A stretch of DNA of 23,932 nucleotides from Clostridiales bacterium (GTDB taxonomy: Bacteria; Bacillota; Clostridia; Lachnospirales; JAITVM01): NCBI GenBank assembly GCA_031285815.1, contig JAITVM010000030.1, positions 1 to 23,932 on the forward strand, in the 5' to 3' direction. Positions 6,597-14,346 of this stretch are shown in pieces. Made by a program: the position numbers and the translations under genes. The notes below the pieces were generated by a model that saw only the letters and a program-made list of their open reading frames with translations, was not told where the DNA came from and made no database searches. The first letter of the stretch is position 1; each line of letters opens with the position of its first letter.

Positions 6597-7991
6597 ATTA
6601 ATAGGTTACTTAGCGTTGATAGGGCATCTAATGTAACCAATGATAAGGCTAATGTCCCGAAAAACGGGAATATGTTTTTCGACTTTAGCAGTATTTTATC
6701 GAATTTAACTTCGGTAAAGTCAAATGATACTGAAGAAATTGCACCGGGAAAGAACTATAAGAATGAAAGCTTTGATAGGGGCGGAAATATTGACAGTACT
6801 AAAGCCGATAAAAAAAATTTTGGCAATGCCAATAAAAAAGATGAAATTACAAGCGATAAACCAAACGATAAAATAGAAAACGGCCGTGGGGAAGAAGAAC
6901 CGGAAAAAATAAAAGAAGATAGGGAAGTAGATTCTTCCGGGCCTGAAAATGAAGAAACTGAAGAAGTTAAAGAGGCAGGGCAGCAAACTGAAGGCAGTGC
7001 TGAAATTACAGAAGCTGTAGCGCCAGAATTATTAGCAGCCATTTCCCAAAATAACCCCGGGCCTGTAATTACTGTATCCAAAATGGAAGGCAGTGGGGAA
7101 CCTTTAGAAGGGCAAGAAGCGGCAAAAGGGGATACGCCCCAATTAGGCCAGGAAATTACGGCTAAGCCTCAGGCAGAAATTGTTGAAGCCAAACCGTTAA
7201 CACAAGAAATTACTGAAGCCGGCCAAAAAAATATAATAAACCCACAAGGGCAGGAAGCTACTGTAGAAACGGCACAGGTAGCTAAGCCGAAAGAAGGGGC
7301 GGCTGCGGCAGTTGCCAAAAGCTTTGCTGGCGAGGCCTTGCTGGATACGGCAGAGGCGCCAAACCAAAGTGCTAAAAGCAATGAAGCTTTAGCTGGCCAG
7401 ATTGCACTGCCTGTTGAAATTGCGGCTAAAACAGAAACTCAAAATTTCTCAGGCAATAATTTCGGTAATGAGTTTAACACTAGTGCGTTTATTATACAAA
7501 ATAAAAGCATTAATGTGGAAAAAGCTAATTTCAAACAAGTATTTGGCACAAATCATAAAGTTGACCCAAAAGACATTATTAATCAAATAGTTAATAAAAT
7601 GAAGCTTGAAATAAAAGACTCTATGTCTACTATCCGGGTAACTTTACACCCCGAAACCATGGGTGACGTATCATTAAAAATAGTAGCTGAAAACGGGGTT
7701 ATTTCTGCACAGTTTATAGCAGAGAACGATAAGGTTAAAGAGGTAATTGAAAATAATTTTAATATGCTTAAAGATGCTTTGTCGGAAAAGGGGATAAATG
7801 TGATGTCCCTTTCTGTATCTGTCTCGTCTGGGCAAAGCGGCTCAGCATTTAACCCCCCCTCTTTTGATAAGCAAAAGTTTTCTAAGGGTGCTATGCTTTT
7901 TGAGCAAGGTGATACGGGGGTTTCTGACAAGATAGTAGAAGCCGCTTATGGTTTGGATTTATACGATGCAAGTGTAAACTATGAGGCTTAA
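6597..7991 (+). CDS. fliK: FliK, hook-length control protein (probable ATT start)
   Basis: FliK is the secreted molecular ruler that switches export specificity at FlhB when the hook is complete. The C-terminal Flg_hook domain is clear: Thr-Leu-His-Pro-Glu-Thr-Met-Gly-Asp-Val, then Ala-Gln-Phe-Ile-Ala-Glu-Asn, then a Leu-Lys-Asp-Ala-Leu...Gly-Ile-Asn ending. The long N-terminal and middle parts are low-complexity and rich in Glu, Ala, Lys and Gln, as in other FliK rulers. The frame is open from TTG 6561, but no ribosome site precedes that TTG. AAAGGTGGTGG (6580-6590) places AGGTGG exactly 9 nt before an in-frame ATT at 6597, so I chose that start (464 aa). Another in-frame ATG is at 6672. The family is certain from the C-terminus; the start is uncertain. 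Confidence 0.88.
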   Translation: MNRLLSVDRASNVTNDKANVPKNGNMFFDFSSILSNLTSVKSNDTEEIAPGKNYKNESFDRGGNIDSTKADKKNFGNANKKDEITSDKPNDKIENGRGEEEPEKIKEDREVDSSGPENEETEEVKEAGQQTEGSAEITEAVAPELLAAISQNNPGPVITVSKMEGSGEPLEGQEAAKGDTPQLGQEITAKPQAEIVEAKPLTQEITEAGQKNIINPQGQEATVETAQVAKPKEGAAAAVAKSFAGEALLDTAEAPNQSAKSNEALAGQIALPVEIAAKTETQNFSGNNFGNEFNTSAFIIQNKSINVEKANFKQVFGTNHKVDPKDIINQIVNKMKLEIKDSMSTIRVTLHPETMGDVSLKIVAENGVISAQFIAENDKVKEVIENNFNMLKDALSEKGINVMSLSVSVSSGQSGSAFNPPSFDKQKFSKGAMLFEQGDTGVSDKIVEAAYGLDLYDASVNYEA

Positions 7992-8022
7992 CGCGCTTTA
8001 AGGAATGGATGGTGTGTAATAA

Positions 8023-8988
8023 ATGGCAATAGATACTGAAGGTTATTTATGGCAAAGCTATGCCCCGGCAACTGATTATGACCCTAAAAAGGTAAACTCT
8101 GACGAGGCTACTGCAAATTCAAAATTAAATAATAATCAAAATTTAGATAAAGATGCATTTTTGAACCTTTTGATTACTCAAATGAAATACCAGGACCCAT
8201 TAAACCCAACAGATGATAAGCAGTTCATTGCGCAGATGGCCCAGTTCAGTTCGCTGGAACAGATGCAAAATATTGCAAAAGTATCTACCCAGCAACAGGG
8301 ATACCAATTAATCGGCAAAACAATTATGTCTAATGTTTTTGATGAAACAAGGGGCGTATATGAAGAAGTAAATGGGGTTGTGGATTCTGTTATTGTACGG
8401 AAAGGCGAGACTATCCTTGTAGTTGGTGAAAAAGAAGTGCCTATTGATAGGGTAACTAATGTTTTTGATTTTGGTTCGATGGATTTGACAAATATAAATA
8501 ATAATGTGGCGACAAACCAAACATTAGCTATGGTAGGCAAATATGTCCAGGCCTTTATATTAAATAGCGACGGGGACGCCACTGGGTTTACTGAGGGTAG
8601 GGTTGATTATGTGAAATTTGATTCTAATGGCAACCCGATTTTAGTAGTTGGCGATAAAGAGGTCTATCCGGGCGAGGTTACGTCAGTAGCGGATAAAAAT
8701 TTGCTGTTTGGCGAAACTATTACTTACAAATCTGATTCGGCTGATATTGAAGGCGTTATTGAAGCGGTAAATATAAAAGGTGACAATGCTTACCTTGTCG
8801 TTGGCGGCGAAGAAGTCAAAATTGACAACCTGAGCTATGTTACAGATGCTGTCCGCCTTGTTGGCGAAACAATTAAACATGATGATGCGAATGGCATAGT
8901 CCAATCTGTCGTTATTAAAGATGGCGTGACTTATTTGAATGTGGGCAACCAGCTACTTTCCTTTAAGGATTATAAAGGCATAAAATAA
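8023..8988 (+). CDS. flgD: FlgD, hook-capping protein with four C-terminal repeats
   Basis: FlgD is the cap at the tip of the growing hook that guides FlgE polymerisation. The N-terminal FlgD domain (about 41-90) is diagnostic: LDKDAFLNLLITQMKYQDPL followed by NPTDDKQF and SSLEQM. The remainder (about 95-321) is four degenerate ~45-55 aa units with the pattern Leu/Met-x-Gly-x-Thr/Tyr-Ile, a Gly-x-Val turn, a Leu-Val-Val-Gly or Leu-Asn-Val-Gly strand and a Val/Leu-rich end. Units lie at about 95-147, 168-222, 226-273 and 277-317. At 321 aa it is longer than the B. subtilis (~140 aa) and enteric (~230 aa) proteins. ATG 8023 follows GGATGGTG. Confidence 0.92.
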   Translation: MAIDTEGYLWQSYAPATDYDPKKVNSDEATANSKLNNNQNLDKDAFLNLLITQMKYQDPLNPTDDKQFIAQMAQFSSLEQMQNIAKVSTQQQGYQLIGKTIMSNVFDETRGVYEEVNGVVDSVIVRKGETILVVGEKEVPIDRVTNVFDFGSMDLTNINNNVATNQTLAMVGKYVQAFILNSDGDATGFTEGRVDYVKFDSNGNPILVVGDKEVYPGEVTSVADKNLLFGETITYKSDSADIEGVIEAVNIKGDNAYLVVGGEEVKIDNLSYVTDAVRLVGETIKHDDANGIVQSVVIKDGVTYLNVGNQLLSFKDYKGIK

Positions 8989-9025
8989 CAAACCTCTTAA
9001 TTTAGCGAAAAGGTGGTGGCTCGTT

Positions 9026-9391
9026 ATGAAAATAGTAAATGGCATAAATCAAAGTAGAAATATTGTTAATAATATTAATAAGCAGGTAGATAAGCCAGAG
9101 GGTTCTTTTAAGTCTATCCTGAATAATGAAATTGACAAAAACAGCGGGCTACAATTTTCAAAACACGCCAACCAAAGAATACTAAATAGGGATATATATA
9201 TATCGAAAGAACAAATGACAAGAGTTGAAAAAGGTGTTTCACTGGCTAAAGAAAAAGGTATAAAAGATACTTTAGTTTTGGTGGACAATATTGCTCTTGT
9301 TATAAATATAAACAGCAATGTTGTAGTAACCGCCATTAATAAAAATGATAATAAGATATTTACAAATATTGATGGTGCCATAGTTGTATAA
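9026..9391 (+). CDS. Flagellar operon protein, TIGR02530-like
   Basis: This 121-aa protein is probably cytoplasmic, with no signal peptide or membrane helix. Residues about 41-121 match my recollection of the TIGR02530 flagellar operon protein family: Phe-Ser-Lys-His-Ala-x3-Arg-Ile-x2-Arg, Gly-x2-Lys-Glu/Asp-x-Leu-Val-Leu-Val-Asp, Val-Val-Val-Thr-Ala-Ile, and a Phe-Thr-Asn-Ile-Asp-Gly-Ala end. The family is found between flgD and flgE in many Firmicutes and spirochaetes, and its function is not established to my knowledge. The ATG at 9026 is preceded by AGGTGGTGG with 9 nt between AGGTGG and ATG. Location suggests a role in hook assembly or in control of the cap-to-hook step (inference). Confidence 0.82.
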   Translation: MKIVNGINQSRNIVNNINKQVDKPEGSFKSILNNEIDKNSGLQFSKHANQRILNRDIYISKEQMTRVEKGVSLAKEKGIKDTLVLVDNIALVININSNVVVTAINKNDNKIFTNIDGAIVV

Positions 9392-9418
9392 AAAGCTGGG
9401 CCTTCTTAAGGAAGCTTT
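9392..9418 (+). other. Intercistronic hairpin before flgE
   Basis: AAAGCT (9392-9397) pairs with AGCTTT (9413-9418), and inside it CCTT (9401-9404) pairs with AAGG (9408-9411). No T-run follows, so it is not an intrinsic terminator. It starts immediately after the stop of the upstream gene and may be a processing or stability element for flgE mRNA (inference). Confidence 0.4.
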
Positions 9419-9488
9419 ATGCCCTTGACTGATAGATGGGGCAATCAATTTTCTGGCAGCCATAAAATTAATGGGGGTCGTTTTAATT

Positions 9489-10817
9489 ATGATGAGATCT
9501 ATGTATTCGGCAGTATCTGGCTTAAGGGTACATCAAACAAAGATGGACGTTATAGCGAATAATATTGCCAATGTTAATACTGTCGGCTTTAAATCAAGCA
9601 GGGCAACTTTTGCTGAAGTGTTTAGCCAGACGATTAGCGGCGCAAGCGCGTCTAACCCTATAACCGGCCGGGGTGGCGTTAACCCCAGGCAAATCGGGTT
9701 AGGTGCTACTGTGGCAAGTATAGACCTATTAATAACACAAGGGGCAGCTCAACGGACAGATAACCCTTTTGACATAATGATATCCGGCGATGGATTTTTT
9801 ATAGTTGGTGACTCGAGCGGTACTTATTTTACCAGGGCTGGGGCGATGAACTTAGACAAAGCTGGCAACTTGGTTATTACAAATGGTATGCATGTGCGCG
9901 GCTGGACAGCGGTTGACGATCCGCTTAACCCAGGTGAACAAATAATAGATAAAGGTGCGGTTTCAGATATAGTCATAGGGCCGGACAAACAGTATGCCCA
10001 GCCTACGGCTACTAAAAATGTATCGTTTGCCGGGAACCTTAATTATACAGAAGATACTACTATTAAAAGGACAATGTCTTTTTATGATAGCATTGGCACA
10101 AGGTATGTTGTTGGCTGCACTTTTGAGTTTGATGATGCTTCGGGTGGATGGACATATACATTAGATGACTTCGCTTACCCAAATGGCGACACAGATAACC
10201 CAATAGACTTAACGTTAAGCGCAAATTCGACGGGTACAATAACATTTAATGAGGATGCTTTGCCGACTGGGCCGCTAATTGACCCTGCAGACCCTAACAG
10301 TGCAGGGATAGTTATAGATATTGCGCTACCTGCAGATAAACAGCCTGCATCTACCCTAGGGGATAATGGCCGGATTACTATAGATTTTTCTGATTTAACA
10401 CAATTTGATAATGAAACTTCAACTGTTAAAGGTGAAATGCTGGATGGAAATGGGCCGGGTACTTTAAACGGGATAGCGGTTGGGTCAGATGGGAAGATTG
10501 TCGGCAGGTATTCGAATGGGGATACGAAGATATTAGCCCAGATAGCTGTAGCGAGGTTTCAAAATGCGGCAGGTTTGCAAAAGATGGGGAATAATTTGTT
10601 TGTAACAACAGCAAACTCAGGCGATTTCGATGGTATTGGTGAAGAGGTCCAAGCCGGCGGCGGGGAGATGCAAGGCGGCGTATTAGAAATGTCTAACGTC
10701 GACTTGTCTGCAGAATTTACAGAAATGATAACTACCCAAAGAGGCTTCCAGGCAAATTCGAGGGTGATTACTACCTCCGACGATATGCTTCAAGAACTCG
10801 TTAACCTTAAACGATAA
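9489..10817 (+). CDS. flgE: FlgE, flagellar hook protein
   Basis: FlgE (442 aa) forms the hook that joins rod and filament. The N-terminal rod/hook signature is intact: Ser-Gly-Leu, then MDVIANNIANVNTVGFKSSR at about residues 19-38. The C-terminal D0 helix is also typical: Met-Ser-Asn-Val-Asp-Leu-Ser-Ala-Glu-Phe, then Thr-Gln-Arg-Gly-Phe-Gln-Ala-Asn-Ser-Arg and Met-Leu-Gln-Glu-Leu-Val-Asn. The frame is open from ATG 9471, but I chose ATG 9489 (followed by a second ATG) because GGGGGT (9473-9478) sits 10 nt before it and the resulting N-terminus matches the family. It lies downstream of flgD and the TIGR02530-like gene. FlgG-like rod proteins share the termini; the central length and operon position favour FlgE. 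Confidence 0.93.
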   Translation: MMRSMYSAVSGLRVHQTKMDVIANNIANVNTVGFKSSRATFAEVFSQTISGASASNPITGRGGVNPRQIGLGATVASIDLLITQGAAQRTDNPFDIMISGDGFFIVGDSSGTYFTRAGAMNLDKAGNLVITNGMHVRGWTAVDDPLNPGEQIIDKGAVSDIVIGPDKQYAQPTATKNVSFAGNLNYTEDTTIKRTMSFYDSIGTRYVVGCTFEFDDASGGWTYTLDDFAYPNGDTDNPIDLTLSANSTGTITFNEDALPTGPLIDPADPNSAGIVIDIALPADKQPASTLGDNGRITIDFSDLTQFDNETSTVKGEMLDGNGPGTLNGIAVGSDGKIVGRYSNGDTKILAQIAVARFQNAAGLQKMGNNLFVTTANSGDFDGIGEEVQAGGGEMQGGVLEMSNVDLSAEFTEMITTQRGFQANSRVITTSDDMLQELVNLKR

Positions 10818-10847
10818 GCACACGGCAAATATTTAATTGTACGGATT

Positions 10848-10903
10848 GCTATAGCCAGCCGGTTAAATAATTTTTGAAAAATTTTAGGCTGGCTGCCTAT
10901 AGC
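10848..10903 (+). other. Structured element between flgE and swrD
   Basis: GCTATAG (10848-10854) pairs with CTATAGC (10897-10903), and CCAGCC (10855-10860) pairs with GGCTGG (10887-10892), leaving a CTGC bulge on the 3' arm. The interior holds a weaker AATTTTT/AAAAATT pairing (10869-10883). No T-run follows. It ends about 20 nt before the swrD start, so it could influence flgE mRNA stability or swrD translation (inference). Confidence 0.6.
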
Positions 10904-10923
10904 TAATTGATTAGGAGGCAAAC

Positions 10924-11112
10924 ATGATTACCGTAACTAAACTAAACGATAAACAGATTGTGATAAACAGCGATTTGATTGAAGTTATTGATTCTAACCC
11001 GGATACTACAATTACAATGACAACGGGTAGGATAATTATTGCCAAAGAGCCGGTTGAAAATATTATTAATAAAGTTGTAGAGCACAAGCGGAAGATATAT
11101 ACACAGTTTTAA
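10924..11112 (+). CDS. swrD: SwrD/FlbD-family flagellar protein
   Basis: This 62-aa protein belongs to the FlbD family (Ile-Thr-Val-Thr-Lys-Leu-Asn start, then Ile-Val-Ile-Asn-Ser-Asp-Leu-Ile-Glu-Val-Ile, and a central Pro-Asp-Thr-Thr-Ile-Thr). In B. subtilis the member SwrD (YlzI) sits at the same place between the hook gene and fliL and increases flagellar motor power for swarming. The protein is predicted to be soluble. ATG 10924 follows a perfect AGGAGG (10912-10917), the consensus ribosome site. It lies 16 nt upstream of motA, which fits a role in stator function. The family name is sure; the mechanistic role is known only from B. subtilis. Confidence 0.88.
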   Translation: MITVTKLNDKQIVINSDLIEVIDSNPDTTITMTTGRIIIAKEPVENIINKVVEHKRKIYTQF

Positions 11113-11128
11113 GGGAGGAGAGGGGACT

Positions 11129-11923
11129 TTGGAACTTGGATCAATAATTGGTTTTCTGTCAGGTACTTTTTTTATAATTTTCTCTCTTATGTTATCAGCA
11201 AAATTTGAGTTTTGGAAGGTTGCGAAGATCGTCGATCCACCATCTGCAATGATAACAATAGGCGGGACAATAGCGGCTACGCTTATAGCGTACCCTATAT
11301 CAAGGATAGTTAATTCGCTCAAAACAATGGGGAAGGTTTTTAAGCCCCCTAACATTGACCCCCAAGATTCAATCAAAAAGATAATAGAGCTTGCTAATTT
11401 AGCAAGAAAAGAAGGCCTGCTTGCTTTAGAAGAGGCGGCTAACGCGATGGACGATAAATTTTTGCAAAAAGGTATTTTGCTTATCGTTGACGGGACTGAC
11501 CCGGAATTGGTTAGGAATATATTAGAGATTGAGATGTCTTACATCGAAGGCAGGCATAGTGACGCAAGGGGTGTTTGGGATTTTATGGCGTCTATGGGCC
11601 CTGCTTATGGTATGGTTGGGACTTTAATCGGGCTTATTATGATGCTGCAAGACATGTCTGACCCAGATGCGTTAGGCCCTAATATGGCAATTGCGATGAT
11701 AACGACTTTTTATGGCTCCATTATGGCTAATTTTATTTTTATGCCGGTTTCAAATAAACTTAAAATATTTAGTTCGGATGAGATGCTTATTAAAGAAGTG
11801 CTTATAGAAGGCATGCTTAGTATTCAAGCGGGGGAAAACCCCAGGATTATAGAAGAAAAACTTAAATCCTTTTTATCCCCGACACTTAGGACTAACCTTT
11901 CAGAGGCTACCGGAGGTGAATAA
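11129..11923 (+). CDS. motA: MotA, stator proton/cation channel subunit
   Basis: MotA (264 aa) forms with MotB the ion-conducting stator that drives the rotor through contact with FliG. Membrane helices lie at about 3-22, 39-57, 156-174 and 189-206. The cytoplasmic loop carries the conserved charged pair Arg93 and Glu101, in the Leu-Ala-Arg-Lys-Glu-Gly-Leu-Leu-Ala-Leu-Glu stretch, that interacts with FliG in well-studied homologues. Conserved prolines are P158 in MGPAYGMVGTLIGL and P206. The TTG start at 11129 follows GGGAGGAGAGGGGA. A single ribosome site (GGAGGTGA, 11912-11919) near its end serves motB. Ion specificity (H+ or Na+) cannot be told from this subunit alone. Confidence 0.95.
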   Translation: MELGSIIGFLSGTFFIIFSLMLSAKFEFWKVAKIVDPPSAMITIGGTIAATLIAYPISRIVNSLKTMGKVFKPPNIDPQDSIKKIIELANLARKEGLLALEEAANAMDDKFLQKGILLIVDGTDPELVRNILEIEMSYIEGRHSDARGVWDFMASMGPAYGMVGTLIGLIMMLQDMSDPDALGPNMAIAMITTFYGSIMANFIFMPVSNKLKIFSSDEMLIKEVLIEGMLSIQAGENPRIIEEKLKSFLSPTLRTNLSEATGGE

Positions 11924-11925
11924 CT

Positions 11926-12693
11926 ATGGCGAGGCGTAAACCCGAAGAGCCAAAAGGCGGCGCACCGGAATGGATGGCAACCTTTTCTGACCTGGTTACT
12001 TTGTTATTTTGTTTTTTTGTACTTTTGTATTCTATGTCAAATGTCGATTCTGCTAAACTCCAGGCTTTTGCCTCTTCGTTCCGGGGTGAGCCTACTTTAT
12101 TAGAAACAGGCCAAGGCCTGGACGTCGGGATGATGCTGGGCAGTGGCATTATGGAGATGCCCGTCCATGAAGTTGGCGGTGAAACTTCTTCAACCGAGCA
12201 ATTTGAAACAATAAAGGATGAAATGGATACTATGTATTCTGATTTCAAGACTTATTTCGCTGAAAATGAGATGTCTGATAATATAGACATAATTAAGAAA
12301 GAGGATTCATTGGATATAGTTTTAAAGGACAAAGTCCTTTTTGACAAGGGCAAAAATGATTTGCGCCCAGAAGCTATTCCAATTTTAGATACGATTTCAG
12401 AACTGTTGCTAAGCAAATACCCAGAGTGTGATATAGAATTTATTGGGCATACCGACACAGACCCAATAAATGTGCCTAGGTTCCCTAACAACTGGTATTT
12501 GTCTAATGCTAGGGCTATTAGTGTCGGTGAATATTTTATTAACCAGAAAGGTTTTTCCCCTCAAAAAGTGTCCGCTAAAGGGCGTGGTGAGTTTAACCCG
12601 GTCGCACCGAATGATACGGAAGAGAACAAAGCTAAAAATAGGCGTGTTGAAATTCGTATTTACAGTAGTTTTTTAGGGAGCAATGTTAGCTAG
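11926..12693 (+). CDS. motB: MotB, stator peptidoglycan-anchored subunit
   Basis: MotB (255 aa) anchors the stator to peptidoglycan and carries the ion-binding aspartate. The N-terminal transmembrane helix (about 19-37) contains Asp22 in the Thr-Phe-Ser-Asp-Leu-Val-Thr-Leu-Leu context, equivalent to the essential Asp of other MotB proteins. The C-terminal OmpA-like domain (about 135-252) shows the Phe-Ile/Ile-Gly-His-Thr-Asp-Thr-Asp motif, Asn-x-Tyr-Leu-Ser-Asn-Ala-Arg-Ala and the Asn-Arg-Arg-Val-Glu-Ile end. It follows motA by 2 nt with a strong GGAGGTGA ribosome site 6 nt before ATG. Length is normal. Confidence 0.95.
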   Translation: MARRKPEEPKGGAPEWMATFSDLVTLLFCFFVLLYSMSNVDSAKLQAFASSFRGEPTLLETGQGLDVGMMLGSGIMEMPVHEVGGETSSTEQFETIKDEMDTMYSDFKTYFAENEMSDNIDIIKKEDSLDIVLKDKVLFDKGKNDLRPEAIPILDTISELLLSKYPECDIEFIGHTDTDPINVPRFPNNWYLSNARAISVGEYFINQKGFSPQKVSAKGRGEFNPVAPNDTEENKAKNRRVEIRIYSSFLGSNVS

Positions 12694-12726
12694 TTTTATT
12701 ACTTCAGTTTATATCTGGTGTAATAC

Positions 12727-12773
12727 ATATACGTATATTAACTCCATTAAAACTAACTGATAAAAATTTTATC
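12727..12773. promoter_or_regulatory. Two palindromes in the motB-fliL gap
   Basis: ATATACGTATAT (12727-12738) is a perfect 12-bp palindrome and GATAAAAATTTTATC (12759-12773) has 7-bp arms around a central A. They lie in the 125-bp gap between motB and fliL. AT-rich palindromes can arise by chance; an operator role is speculative and no convincing promoter is seen beside them. Confidence 0.3.
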
Positions 12774-12818
12774 TATATCTGTGTAGGTGGTTAATATTTT
12801 AAAAAGAGGTGAAGGGCT

Positions 12819-13316
12819 TTGGATAAAAATAAAATTATGATGGTTGTTATAGTTGTGCTGCTTGTTGTGCTTTTGGGTACGACGGCAGGGCTGGCCTATT
12901 TATTATATAGAAATTTTAGCGGGCAAGCCAGCGCACAAGATGAACAGGGTGCGCCGGTGGATGTTGAGAGCCTGAAACAAGAAGATATTGTTACGGTACC
13001 AATATCAGATACAATCACAACTAACTTAGCAGTAGGCTCTGATGGCGAAAGCAGCCATATGGCTAAGCTGGCCTTGGCCATAGGTGTTGATACAACTGAG
13101 AAAAAAGAAAGCGATACGCTTGTTGCACTTTTAACTGAAAAAGAAATTGTTATAAAAGATTTAGTTATTGAGATACTAACTAGCAAAACACATGATGAAT
13201 TTAAACGGGTTGACTCAAGGGATGTAGTGAGGGAAGATATTTTGAAAGCGCTTCAGGATGAGTTTGAATCTAATTTGATTGTTACAGTTTATATCTACGA
13301 ATGGAATGTTATATAG
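12819..13316 (+). CDS. fliL: FliL, basal-body-associated stator support protein
   Basis: FliL (165 aa) is a single-pass membrane protein that forms a ring around the stator in studied homologues and supports its function. One transmembrane helix lies at about 6-29 after a short positive N-terminus. The periplasmic part (about 50-165) shows the FliL pattern: Thr-Asn-Leu-Ala-Val, a conserved Ala-Lys-Leu-Ala-Leu-Ala-Ile strand and the Leu-x-Ala-Leu-Gln-Asp-Glu-Phe...Val-Tyr-Ile-Tyr-Glu-Trp end. The start is TTG 12819, preceded by AGAGGTGAAGGG. It lies directly upstream of fliM, as in other Firmicutes. Confidence 0.9.
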   Translation: MDKNKIMMVVIVVLLVVLLGTTAGLAYLLYRNFSGQASAQDEQGAPVDVESLKQEDIVTVPISDTITTNLAVGSDGESSHMAKLALAIGVDTTEKKESDTLVALLTEKEIVIKDLVIEILTSKTHDEFKRVDSRDVVREDILKALQDEFESNLIVTVYIYEWNVI

Positions 13317-13355
13317 GTATGCTTAACCTAAAGATAAAGGTAAGGTGAGGAAAAA

Positions 13356-14345
13356 TTGAGCGATATTTTATCCCAATCTGAAATTGATGAATTACTAAAA
13401 GCCATCGATTCAGGGAACACCGAACATATTACGATTGAAGACAGCTCCAAAGGGAAAGAAGCCAAAGTTTATAATTTTAAGCGGCCTTCAAAATTCAGCA
13501 AGGAGCATTTGCGTACCCTTGAAATTATTTTTGAAGGTTTTTCAAGGATGGTTTCTTCGTTTTTATCTGGATATTTGAGGACAAATGCGGTAATTAATGT
13601 TGCGAGTGCAGAACAATTAACATATAGCGATTTTAGCGCCTCACTTGTTAACCCTGTTATATTATCCATAGTCAGGCTTAACCCATTAAAAGGGTCGATC
13701 ATTGTGGAACTATCTTCGAATATAGGTTTTTCTATGATAGACCGTATACTCGGCGGCCCTGGTGTAGGGGTAAAAAAGGTACGCGAGTTTTCTGAAATAG
13801 AAGTTATCCTGCTCGAGAGGATTGTAACACAAATGCTCAATTTTTTATCTGAACCATGGGGGAATGTAGCGAAATTAACGCCAGAATTAAATGAAATAGA
13901 AACCAATTCCCAGTTTGCGCAAATTATTGCGCCAAATGAGATGATAGCACTTGTAACATTAAATATAAAGATTGGCTCATCTGAAGGGCTATTAAATTTT
14001 TGTATCCCCCATATAGTAGTTGAGCCGATTATGAAGCGGCTTAATACGAAATTTTGGTTTTCAAAAAATAATGTGGAAGATGATAGCGCGCAGTATAAGG
14101 AAGAATTATCTAGCAGTTTAGAGAAGGCAGTTGTGCCAGTTACGGCTGTAATTGGCAGGACCTCTATAGCAGTCTCAGATTTTGTACATCTTCAGGCGGG
14201 GGATATTATAACGCTTGATTCGTTTGTTAATTCCGACTTTAATGTGATGGTTGGCAACTTGTTAAAATTTAGGGCCAAGCCGGGAATAAGTAGAGGAAAA
14301 AACTCCATGCAAATAACATCTTTTGTTGGAAAGGAGGAATTATAA
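13356..14345 (+). CDS. fliM: FliM, switch protein
   Basis: FliM (329 aa) is the C-ring subunit that binds phospho-CheY and changes rotation direction. The N-terminal CheY-binding peptide Leu-Ser-Gln-Ser-Glu-Ile-Asp-Glu-Leu-Leu is present at residues 5-14. The middle CheC-like domain includes the Gly-Gly-Pro-Gly motif (about 133-136), and the C-terminal SpoA/FliN-like domain covers about 250-329. The TTG start at 13356 follows AAGGTGAGG (13342-13350). Its end overlaps a ribosome site for fliY, and its stop is 1 nt before the preferred fliY start. Confidence 0.96.
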   Translation: MSDILSQSEIDELLKAIDSGNTEHITIEDSSKGKEAKVYNFKRPSKFSKEHLRTLEIIFEGFSRMVSSFLSGYLRTNAVINVASAEQLTYSDFSASLVNPVILSIVRLNPLKGSIIVELSSNIGFSMIDRILGGPGVGVKKVREFSEIEVILLERIVTQMLNFLSEPWGNVAKLTPELNEIETNSQFAQIIAPNEMIALVTLNIKIGSSEGLLNFCIPHIVVEPIMKRLNTKFWFSKNNVEDDSAQYKEELSSSLEKAVVPVTAVIGRTSIAVSDFVHLQAGDIITLDSFVNSDFNVMVGNLLKFRAKPGISRGKNSMQITSFVGKEEL

Positions 14346-14346
14346 C

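Noticed and set aside
6592..6636. TTG after AGGTGGTGG as the start of fliK
   Set aside because: It is out of frame with fliK, only 4 nt after the ribosome core, and stops after 14 codons; the in-frame ATT at 6597 fits better.
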